Source: Trissonchulus latispiculum | Lineage: Eukaryota > Nematoda > Enoplea > Enoplida > Ironidae | DNA: 64,000 nt | Direction: 5' to 3' | Assembly: GCA_030248195.1 (NCBI GenBank) | Contig: JASAND010017918.1 | Span: forward strand, 1 to 64,000 | Shown here: positions 55,081-64,000 of the stretch, piece by piece | Numbering within the stretch: the first letter of the stretch is position 1 | How the letters are laid out: every line of letters begins with the position of its first letter | Translations under genes and position numbers: made by a program | The notes under the pieces: generated by a model | Seen by the model: only the letters and a program-made list of their open reading frames with translations | Told to the model about the DNA's origin: nothing | Databases searched by the model: none

Positions 55081-55301
55081 TGTGTAGCTTTTAAGTCGGC
55101 TGATCAGATAACGGCAACCTTCCACTGACACAGGAACACCAGGGAAAATAAAATGTCTGCTAACTTTCCCGAGTTTAGATGTGTAGTATTGTGATATTAT
55201 CCAGTGCTGTAACTATTCTATGTAAGAACATGTAAGGTGATCGTACTCACTGGAGTACTTAAGATCACTGAAGTAATTTGATGGGGTTCAGTTGGTACGA
55301 G

Positions 55302-55679
55302 CAAGAGTACATAATAATAAGAGTATGCCACTAGGCAAGCTCTATGTTATCAGAGCAAAAACTATGCTCTGCTCGCTAACGGCCCACCCACCCCCCGCAA
55401 ATTAGACCCTTCACTTCAAAGAATTTTGTGCGCTATGTTTGTGTTCTAAAGCTCAAAGCAGGCACAAAATTCGCGCACGCACTGCTTGTGTTTTTGAGCT
55501 TAAGCACATAAACATAGAGCGAGTGAGCGTACCCCCGTTTCGACTAGGTACTGATTTGCGGGGGGGTCACTAGGGTCTGATTTGCGGGGGGGGGTGGGCC
55601 GTTAGCGTGCAGAGCATAGTTTTTGCTCTGATAACATAGAGCTTGCTTAGTGGCATACTCTTAGTATTATGTACTCTTG
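55302..55679. mobile_element. 378-bp MITE with 7-bp target duplication
   Basis: The ends are CAAGAGTACATAATA and TATTATGTACTCTTG, flanked by GTACGAG (55295-55301, 55680-55686). Both halves are inverted relatives containing CGCTAACGGCCCACC and GGTGGGCCGTTAGCG. It interrupts the minus-strand ORF that begins at 56087. Confidence 0.85.
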
Positions 55680-56087
55680 GTACGAGTAAACGAGCTGTGG
55701 ATAGTTGAACGGGCTCGACAGATACAACAAGATGAGTCCAGTTCCCATGCAAAAGAAAACAAAGTCAGTGGTTAAGGAGCTGATCACCATTTCCAGACAC
55801 ATCAACGAATAAAAAGACATGAATGCTTGATCCCACACGTTGGACGGGCCAGAAAAGGCTAGGTCAATGTCAAAAAACACGCAAACAGGAAAGTTTTCTG
55901 GAATAATTTCGTAAAAATAACTAAAAATGGAAGTTCCCACCAGGAAACAACGAGGTCCGCTGCTGAATTCATGCGAAAAAATGCGGGCCGGATCGTCAAA
56001 TCTCTCGTTCACCAACGTTTGCCAAGGCATCAATCTGGCGATTAGAGCAAGAAATGTTCTTACCGACGTTGCAAACAAAATTTTCAA
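55647..56087 (-). pseudogene. Membrane-protein-like ORF truncated by a MITE
   Basis: 146 codons with hydrophobic segments (VRTFLALIARLMPW, CFLVGTSIFSYFYEIIPE, FMSFYSLMCLEMVI, FVFFCMGTGLILLYLSS), suggesting two to four membrane spans. The listed first codon is not necessarily the start. The frame is open upstream to a stop near 56122. The last ~12 codons derive from the MITE at 55302-55679. The arrangement of spans and the FYEIIPENFP segment loosely recall arthropod chemoreceptor exons, but I cannot assign a family. Confidence 0.35.
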
Positions 56088-56159
56088 GCTGACTTCGAGA
56101 AAGCGAAGACATGACTATTACGCAGGATGCAATCCACTTTGTTTACAAAAATCATAAAG

Positions 56160-57128
56160 CAGCCTAACCAGCCTAACCAAATTAACCAGCCTATCCACTT
56201 ACCCAGCCTAGCCAGCCTGGCCAACTTAAGGTAGTAGTACCACTAGCGGAATTTTCTACACTATCTTGGTATGGATGAAACAATCTTAACAAAATTTTAG
56301 GTGAAGCAGTGGCTGGCATGCTATCTTTGCACAAAGTTTTGGTGTTAGAGATAGCATAATTGGCTGACTACCATTATGGCTTTGCGCATGCGCAAACAAT
56401 CAAAATTTTGTTTAAGTTGTATATGATTTCGTTGATTCCACCAAATAAAAGAGCGCAAAAAGCGCTTTAAAATGATGTGCATATCTTTTCTGTACGTCGT
56501 TTCTATCAAAAGTTACAGATGTGTTTGGATATGGCTAAGTTACGTTGACCGTTTGCACACACAATGTAAAGTAAGAACAGTTTATATGAAAATTAAATCT
56601 ATTGGGTTTTAACGCTTCTTGTTGTGTTATTTATGTGCATCATTTATCAGAAATCACTTTGCATCTGCTTGAAACCATTGGAAATTCCGGAAGCCAAAGC
56701 AAACTATGAAAAATTACAGAATCTTTGTTTTTGATCCTTCAGCCAAAATGAATCAAATTTTGCAGATATGTTTTGTGTCTGCATACGTCCAGGACGTTTT
56801 CTTTGTTTTTGGAATAACGCAATAGCAATAGTAAGCAAGATATAAAATTTACAAACTTTTGAAATGCGCAAAAAAACGGAAAACTCACTTTTACGAAAAC
56901 TAAAAAAAACTGCCTGAGCGTATACTTAAACCAACCATGTACACAAAATTTCGAATGATTTAGTAAAGGATTGGAGGAGATATTTAAATTCAAAGCTTTT
57001 AATACAGTTCCTATTGTGTAGGCAGCAAGCCAGTCCCCCCAGCGTAGTAGGTCAGCTCATCTGATGCAAAACATGATAAAGTACAAATGTGCCAAATTTC
57101 AAGCCGATTCATTGGTTTATATACTTTA
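56160..57128. other. No gene recognised
   Basis: A short CCAGCCTA-type repeat (AGCCTAACC, AGCCTAGCC) lies at 56158-56226. The remainder is AT-rich with frames under 90 codons and no motif. Confidence 0.5.
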
Positions 57129-57338
57129 GTCAGAATTTCATTTGTCAGAATGTCACTAGTCAGAATTTCATTTATCAGAATGTCACCAGTCAGAATTTCA
57201 TTTGTCAGAATGTCACTAGTCAGAATTTCATTTGTCAGAATTTCACTTGTCAGAATTTCATTAGTCAGAATTTCACTTGTCAGAATTTCATTAGTCAGAA
57301 TTTCATTTGTCAGAATTTTATTTGTCAGAATTTCACTT
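57129..57338. repeat. 15-bp satellite, about 14 units
   Basis: Tandem units of GTCAGAATTTCATTT with alternates such as GTCAGAATGTCACTA. Because the period is a multiple of three, all frames stay open and translate as ILTNE- or FVRIS-type pentapeptide repeats. These are not considered genes. The motif also forms the terminal blocks at 26.0 and 36.5 kb. Confidence 0.95.
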
Positions 57339-57844
57339 GTAAAAATAATTATGGCTATTTGTAAGAATGCCACAATTCAGTACGTCCGGGGACTCCTGAC
57401 AGTTCAATACTTCAGAACAAGATGGGCCAATGATACCAGTTTGTAGCAGCATGGTTTCATGCACAATAATGCGTTGTATGCTAGCCAAATTTGTCAGTCT
57501 ATCGTCTATGCTGCATTTCCTTAAAACGGTGAGAAACTACTTCATTAGCACCAGAATTTTAAGTACTCCTTTTTTAGAGGAGTGAAACCTAGCCTGCAGA
57601 GATTACAGCTCTGATGTAGTTATTTATATTTCTTGGAAATTTAGTTTCAATTACACTGTCTGGCTCTGACCGTTGTAATTTGAAAATTTTCAGTAAAAAT
57701 GTGTGGAATACATTAAAAATATTTCTAACATAATTAAATAAAGGAAACTTAATTTATTAATCATGAATTATGAGTATTGAATCAGAATAATTGGTTGTCA
57801 GAACGAAACCGTATTGACTGACTGTTTCTAACTTTTAATTTTAC

Positions 57845-58832
57845 TTAAGGTGGTGATTCCCTTTGGTCACAAAAGTTTGCACCGTTATTACTCGTTCATT
57901 ACTTGGAGTTAAGAAGCCATTTTTATATCAAAATGTAGCTTGACATTTTCTCATTTTAATGCATACCATGAAACTAATGCTGCTTTCTTAGAATATTTTT
58001 GACACATTTTTGAAGAAGTATAATTTTCCAGATTTTTTGCAGACTCAAGTAAATTTTTTCGCGAGACATCGGTTATATCATTCGATACCACCATCAAATA
58101 GCTGGGGACGATTTTTTATTTATTGTGAAATCGCTCTTCGTTGTAGAGAAATAAGCTGAAATGTGTGCGTAACCTGTATTTTGCCTACTTTTTCCAAATT
58201 TGTCAAGCGATTACTTTAGCTAGAAAGCAGTAATCGAGGCAACTAAAAAAACGTCCCTGGGTATATTTGTGCAGAACCCATTTGTTAAGTAGCAGCCCTC
58301 CAACTTTCATGGTGAATGCTCCACAATCTTTGGAAAAAATTGGTCGTGTTTTTGCAAAAACTACATTTTTCATGATAGCAACCTACGGGATAGCTTTTGG
58401 AAGATGATCACCCATCGGATAATTTGCCCCTGTGAGACCTTCAAATCGACGCCCTTAGTTTGATTTACCGGCTTGTGTAGTTCAAGAAATGATGGATTAT
58501 TTGATTTTTGCAAAAATGACAAGTTTTCGACGCCAAAACAAGAAAATCGGCTATATCTCACGGTAGAGAAACGCTAGAAACTTGCTTTAAAAAGCAAACA
58601 TGTGAAGCTCAACGAGATCTTTCAAATGAATATAATCATAACTGTATAGCTGCAGCCAAACTTTCAGAAATTGGGAAAAACCGCCCTGATCGGAAATCTC
58701 GAATTTTTGAACCGGGATTGCGCGGAGGGTGTTAGAACGCTAAAAGAATGTATTTCGGAAAGTTTCGCCAAATTTCATCCTGATTTGCGCCGCCAACCAA
58801 CAATTTGTGCCCAAAAGGAATCACCACCTTAA
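57845..58832. mobile_element. TTAA element, AAGGTGGTGATTCC family, copy A
   Basis: Bounded by TTAA at 57845-57848 and 58829-58832, with ends AAGGTGGTGATTCCCTTTGG and CCAAAAGGAATCACCACCTT. About 980 bases inside, no transposase. The inner segment TTTTTTGCAGACTCAAGTAA is shared with the 17-kb copy. Confidence 0.85.
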
Positions 58833-59807
58833 GGTGGTGATTCCTTTTGGGCACATATTGTTGGCTGACGGCTCAAACCGCGATGAAATTTGATGAAACT
58901 TTCCAAAATAAGTTCATTTGGTGTTCTAACACCCTCCGCACAATCCCGATTCAAAAATTTGAGATTTCCGGTCAGAGTGGTTTTTCCCAATTTCTGAACA
59001 TTTGCACCTGCTATACAGTTATGACTATAATCGTTCAAAAGATCCTGTTGAGCTCTACATTTTTGCTTTTGAAAGCAACTTTCTAGCTCTTCTCTATTGT
59101 GAGATATAGCCGATTTTCTAATTTTGGCATTGAAAACTTGTCATTTTTGCAGAAATCAAATAATCGACGATTTCTTGAGCTACGCAAGCCGTAAAATCAA
59201 ACTAAGGGTGTCGATTTGAAGGTCTCGTCGAGGCCAATAATCCGAGGCATGATAATCTTCCAACTGCAACCCCGTGAGCTGCTATCACAAAAATTGTAGT
59301 TTTTGCAAAAACATAACCAAATTCTTTCCAGCGATTGTGGAGCATTTACTGTGCAAGCTAGAGGGTTGCCACTTACTAGACGTGTTTTACACAAAAGTAC
59401 CCAGGGACCCTTTTTAGTTGCCCCGATTGCTAGTGGCCGCATGCCAAAGATGGGAAAAGTAGGCAAAATTCAGGTTGCGCATGCATTTTAGCTATTTTCT
59501 TTACAACGAAGAGTGATTTTATGATAATTAAAAAAGGATCCCCAGCTATATATTTGATAGTAGAATCGAATTATATAGCCGATGCCTCCCGAAACAATTT
59601 GCTTTAGTCTACAAAAAATCTGGAAAATTAAAGTGCTTCGAAAATGCAGCAAAATAGTTTCCAAAGACTAAAGTTAGTTTCATTGCATTCATTAGAAAGC
59701 AAAAATGTTAAGCTCCATTTTGATATAAAAATGGTTTCTTAACTCTAAGCAATGAATGTGTAATAAGGGTTCAAAGTTGATGTCTCCAAAAGGAGTCACC
59801 ACCTTGA
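58829..59807. mobile_element. TTAA element, copy B, inverted and abutting copy A
   Basis: It starts at the same TTAA (58829-58832) and ends AAAAGGAGTCACCACCTTGA at 59807 (TTAA mutated to TTGA). Its sequence is copy A in reverse order and complement, with the former left end now at right. The pair forms a ~1.96-kb palindrome centred on CACCACCTTAAGGTGGTG. Confidence 0.85.
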
Positions 59808-60179
59808 AGGTTTTCAGATGAGATGCATTGAAAATTAGCTTTTAAAATCAACTAGAAAGAAAATCAGCATTTAATGTATTGTAATCTTTGTATCTCTTTA
59901 ACTATTAATTTAACTTTAACTTTAACTATCCCTCCAACTCCTTTGGGGTAAATAGTTAAATTGGGGTAATTTGTATTCAAATGTATTTAAAGGTTGGTGA
60001 AGGTTACAGAAGTTACCTGTGTGATTCTATACAACCTCTCAACGATAAAAAATAAAACAATTTTTCAGTTTATAACTAAAACGTTCTAATTAAGCATGTC
60101 TTTTAAAATAACATATGTATGAACTGAAATTCATGAAAAGTAGAACTTCACAATAGTTTGAACTTGCATTCTGCCACAA

Positions 60180-61035
60180 ACCGTTCGAATCCGTCAGGTA
60201 TTTTTTGGGAAATTGATGTTGAAAATTCAGTCTGAATTGCCAAAAACATTTTTTGGCTAAATCTCTACTTTGAGCAACATAATCCGCTAATAATCATTCG
60301 CAAAATCTGCTTTTGGACGCGCTGTATCGATTGAGTATAAGTAAACCAACATTGTCCTTAACCTGTGGTAGTAATTTTGAAAAGAAACTGATTTCCTCAA
60401 AAATGATGACTGTTTAAGACCCTCAACCGGCTGGTTGCACCAGATCTGACTAACATCTAATTAGACTAATTTGTAATTAAGTTCTAATTAAGGCCATTTT
60501 CCGTTGCACCAAATGAAAAGTTAATCAGATTTTAATTCTAGTCAGAGGTAAGATTAACATTTGACTGACTTCGGACTAACATCTGATTAAAATAGAACTA
60601 AAATCTAACTACAAGTTTGTACTTGATTTGCTAGAGCGCATCTGGGGAAAATACTGATTGGTTTAGAGTAATAATCAGATTTTAAAATCTAACTAGCTTG
60701 GTGCAACGGAGAAGAATCTTATTAAAATAAGATTAAGACTAGCTATAACATTTTAGTTAGAAGTAAATCATATTTGGTGCAACCGGCTGAAAATCATTTA
60801 TGGCTGTAAAAGCAAAAATGATAATTTTCGTGCCCTCTTTCCAGCCATAACAATCAATCCGGTGTCTCCACTGCCTACTGAGAGAATAAGGCACAAACCC
60901 AAAACTTTCTTCCCTTTTCACATAAAAGCACTGCACTGGACTGGACCCAGATTGTTGAACAGCACGAAAATGACTTATTCAGTACGTTTTCGCTTAAATT
61001 AGAGCCGTGGGAGTAAAAAATACCCGAAAGGAAAC
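60180..61035 (-). repeat. Partial inverted AAGGTGGTG-type TTAA element
   Basis: GGAAACCACCACCTTAAG at 61021-61038 is the terminus. 60790-61020 and 60200-60425 are the inverted counterparts of 36630-36890 and 36930-37110. The central part is interrupted by the MITE at 60431-60786, and the other end is missing. Confidence 0.7.
60431..60786. mobile_element. GTTGCACCA-ended MITE, with a second nested inverted repeat
   Basis: The outer ends are CTGGTTGCACCAGAT and ATTTGGTGCAACCGG. Inner ends CCGTTGCACCAAATG (60502) and CTTGGTGCAACGG (60691-60703) form a second inverted pair. Subterminal CTAATTAGACTAATT-type motifs fill the arms. CTG occurs at both outer ends, consistent with the CTG-flanked Harbinger MITEs, but the exact duplication is ambiguous. 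Confidence 0.65.
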
Positions 61036-61337
61036 CACCACCTTAAGCTATGGACATTTCTATTTATGTGAATGCAATGCACTCATGAATGTGCTTTAAA
61101 ACGATGCAAAGATTTCTTTCTATTTAAAAAATTGGAGAGAATCATAACTTATAAGCTCTGCGTTTTGCAGAACAAATTTCTTGTGAGTCAAATTCATTCG
61201 GAGTAGACTGATATGGATAAACTAATCTGCATCTAGCTTCTGAGTGGAGTTACTCAGAGTAAAGTGAGTTTAAATAGAGTGATTTTGATTTTGTAAACCG
61301 GCACAGACATTGACAAACGGTGCTAATGGTTGCTGTT

Positions 61338-61895
61338 TTAAGTATTGTGGGGGTTTGGTCTGTGATAGACTAAGACCATAGGTGTAATTGGGGGAGGTTT
61401 GGGAGAGAGGGCTAGCCCCATAGGTATGGCTGGCGAAAAAAGTGGGGGTGGGGGTTTGAAAAAAGTAGGGTGGGGGGTTTGACAAAAAAGGGGGAGGGGG
61501 GGTTGAGAAAAAGTCGATTTGGGGGGAGGGGTAAAAAAATTTTCGAGGGGGGGGTCGGCGAAAAATCGGTTTTTCGCTGAAAAACTGAAAATTTTTCTCA
61601 ATTTTCAGCTATTTTTAGCGATTTTTAAGGTAATAAGGCGAATTTTAGCAATTTTTCGCAAATTTTTTGAAAATTTTCGAATTTTTGTCTAAAAATTTGC
61701 AAAAATTCAGGTAGGGGGTTGAAAATTTTTAGGGGGGGTCGGCCGAAGGCCGATTTGGGGGAGGGGTAGAAAAAATTTTTAGGGGGGAGGGTCTGCGACC
61801 CCCTCCATTTGGGGGGAGGGGTCCCCCCCCCTAACACACCTATGGCTAGCCCCATAGGTGTGGCTGGGCAAAAAATCTGGGGGGGGGTGTCCGAC
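61338..61895. repeat. G-rich repeat with duplicated CTAGCCCCATAGGT flank
   Basis: CTAGCCCCATAGGTATGGC (61421) recurs as CTAGCCCCATAGGTGTGGC (61846). Between them are alternating G-runs and AAAATTTT segments (for example GGGGGGAGGGGT), with inverted AAAATTTTC blocks. No gene; frames here are Pro- or Gly-rich translations of the repeats. Confidence 0.6.
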
Positions 61896-61904
61896 TTTTA
61901 GAGC

Positions 61905-63150
61905 AAGATAAACACTTTTCTAATAAGCATTTTTAACAAATTGTTATTTTTGCCTAAAATTTGCGTTATGTTTTAGTTTGACTTGTCTTTACTGGCACTA
62001 TTCCCCGTAGCTTGGCTCTGATTTTGCTAGCCCTTGCGGGTTCTCGGAGCCACCCATAGCCCCGTTGTTAAATGTGGTCTCTATACTGTGTTAAAGTGTA
62101 CTCTATAATCTTTCTCTATGTTGTACTTTCCTGAAAATTGTCCAGAACTATATGTAGTTTACTGGACATTTAAAATTGCGTCAATGTGAAAGCAATTTAA
62201 TTTGGTGAAAAATTGAATACAATAAACATGCATAAATACTAAAATATTGGTTCATTTACCAGAAAGGAAGAATTCATGGCACATAATCGTAATTTTTGGG
62301 TTATTTAGTTCCTGGAAGCTGAGATCCCTTCCTTGTGTGGCAAAAATTAAAAATTCGATTCAATTGCATAGATAATGTTCTAAAAAGAAATTGTTTGGAA
62401 AGTTTGAAATTGCTTAAAAAATTTAATTACAGTGCATCGGTGAAAATGGTGAAATCTCCCCCGGGGAAAATTTCACTAGTGATATTTTTCCGGAGGGAAA
62501 TATTTCACCGGTGATATTTTTACGGGGAGAAAATTTCACCGGTGAAATTTTTCAGGGAGAAATTTTGTAGGGGAAAAATTTTCACCCTGACACAGACCTA
62601 TCTAGTATCTATCTGGCTTCACAATCCGAATCTACCTTCACAATCTCTCAATCCTATTTGCCCTCAGAGTTGAAATTTAATTTCAAAATTAGCATTATGC
62701 TTTTCATCTGCTTGTTCCTTAATATATGAAAATAATGTATTCAGCAACCGGATACGGCCGATACGGGGCGGCGAACATGACTGGGAAACTTAACCAAGCT
62801 ACGCGATCACCATGAAGTTTGTAATACGGAAGCTCAATGCTGTGCAACTTAGTGGAGGGCTCAATCCTTTGACTATAATTATTGCCTCAAAAGCACGGTA
62901 TTTACTGAACTAAAACATCACATAAAGACTAGATTAATTGCATCACTATACACGAAACAGACAAATTAAACAGTCATAAATACGAGAAGAGAAAGTAAGA
63001 GAAAATACGGCGACTGAGCTCACGAAGAATCTAAATCAGCCGAACTATGAACAATTAGTTCCAGTCACAGCTTCAATGATTCTAAGATTATACAGACAAT
63101 AAAATAGAATTGAGGACTTAGAATGCATCTATGAAAATGGATCATTAGCT
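61905..63150. other. No gene; short ~40-bp tandem repeat at 62455-62580
   Basis: Three to four imperfect units containing GAAAATTTCACCGGTGA and GATATTTTTCCGGAGGG lie at 62455-62580. The rest is AT-rich without recognisable features. Confidence 0.5.
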
Positions 63151-63260
63151 CAGAGTTGTAAGCGGGCCGCGGGTACCCGCGGGTACCCGTGGGTATTAAG
63201 AAATTCGCCTACCCGCACTACCCGCGCGGGTATTTTGCGGGTAGGTTCAGAATTTTGCGG
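63151..63260. repeat. GGGTACCCGC repeat, possible hAT-like left end
   Basis: CAGAGTTGTAAGCGGGCCGC is followed by GCGGGTACCCGCGGGTACCC repeats. The CAGAGTTG start resembles the terminus of the element at 22462-23241. No right end is visible before the window closes. A related GCGGGTA/TACCC block is at 28690-28760. Confidence 0.45.
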
Positions 63261-63339
63261 GTATGTTTTCTTGCAAAAACGGGAGATATGAGTAACTATT
63301 CAGACAAGCAGTGATTTCAATTTCGAATGTTCGGTTTAC

Positions 63340-63510
63340 AGTTAAATTTCAGTTTCAGTTTCGAGCCTCAGTTTCAGGCGGCAAATTGAAATAATTTCAG
63401 AATCAGTTTCAGTTTTAGTTTCAGGAGTCGATTTTTGTTGGAATTTCAGTTTCAGGCGTCGAGCTACAATATTTTCAGTTTCAGATTCAGTTTTAGGTTT
63501 TTATTTTCAT
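63340..63510. repeat. CAGTTTCAGTTT low-complexity repeat
   Basis: Irregular tandem CAGTTTCAG and TTTCAGGCG motifs, recurring near 63850 (TTTTCAGTTTCAGGTGCTGA). These resemble the subterminal oligomer arrays of the hAT-like elements, but no termini can be assigned. The last ~450 bases of the window hold no gene. Confidence 0.6.
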
Positions 63511-64000
63511 TTTCTCTCTGAACATTTCTAGTTAATTTTCAGCTGCTGAATATAGTATGTTATGTAGACCCTCAATCCCATTCTCCAATTATTTGTTAGC
63601 TGCACCTTAGAAATTCTACTGTATCAATTTGTGGTTCTTCAGTATTGCAATAAGGTTCTCTGGCGGATTCAGATAACTTCTAAATATCTGCCTCTGCAAT
63701 CCATGAGGAGTTAACGTTGGCGTCTAATACGTACCATTAAATCCTTTATTAATCTCCTTGTTCATGGAAGTAGTATTATCACTGCGCTAATTATTCATAC
63801 CTCCTTCTTAGTTACTGAAACTGGTATGTATATACTGACTGAGAATATTTTCAGTTTCAGGTGCTGAGACATCACTATTTGACAGTAATAAGCTACAATA
63901 GTTTTCAAGAACAAAATTTTTCCAAAATGTTTCCTAAATGTAGTAAACGGAGAAAAAGATGGTGATGATGACAAAACCAGGACGGACTGCCAACTCTGCT

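Noticed and set aside
57011..57446. Open frames of 90-120 codons with pentapeptide repeats (ILTNE, FVRIS types) on both strands
   Set aside because: They are translations of a 15-bp tandem repeat, open in several frames because the period is a multiple of three.

Overview
This is eukaryotic nuclear DNA, almost certainly from an invertebrate animal. It is AT-rich, its genes are split by GT-AG introns, and most of it is transposon-derived. An arthropod would fit the gene content and repeat load, but the sequence does not settle the phylum. Most open frames are chance or repeat-derived. The features below rest on protein motifs, splice-phase consistency, terminal inverted repeats (TIRs) and target-site duplications (TSDs).

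1-6.7 kb: a foldback element with ~1.2-1.3 kb inverted arms around inverted arrays of a ~145-bp satellite, itself interrupted by an insertion with a 9-bp duplication. 7.9-19.3 kb: the 3' part of a host gene of the INO80D/KANSL2 (zf-C3Hc3H) family in seven exons whose phases all join. One 5.8-kb intron holds a TA-flanked foldback, a large palindrome with a CTG-flanked MITE, and two TTAA-flanked elements. 22-25 kb: hAT-like elements with perfect or near-perfect 8-bp TSDs, one nested in another, then the 3' end of a LINE.

25.7-36.6 kb: a composite mobile region. Inverted repeats flank an unrecognised two-exon gene (274 codons) and a tRNA-Arg-like sequence. Next comes a decayed Penelope-like retroelement in which a GIY-YIG nuclease lies upstream of the reverse transcriptase, then another hAT-like element and a CTG-flanked MITE. 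36.6-41.1 kb: a TTAA-flanked MITE into which a tyrosine-recombinase (Crypton-like) element has inserted. A second copy of the MITE at 40.8 kb preserves the empty site. LINE remnants lie between. 40.3-43.4 kb: a PIF/Harbinger transposon with an intact DDE transposase and a broken Myb/SANT-like partner gene. Its right end abuts a truncated exon of an unknown minus-strand gene.

43.4-48.4 kb: a locally duplicated minus-strand family of zinc-finger-like exons. 48-57 kb: further MITEs, an (AT)n tract, a 159-bp tandem repeat and a membrane-protein-like ORF hit by a MITE. 57-61 kb: a 15-bp satellite, two TTAA elements joined head to head, and a partial third one carrying a nested MITE. 61-64 kb: G-rich inverted repeats and low-complexity DNA with no recognisable gene.

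Only the INO80D-like gene looks like a conserved cellular gene. The autonomous functions visible (Harbinger transposase, tyrosine recombinase, Penelope RT plus GIY-YIG) could each mobilise some of the non-autonomous relatives in the same window. The CTG-flanked MITEs match the Harbinger terminus. No transposase was found here for the TTAA or hAT-like families.
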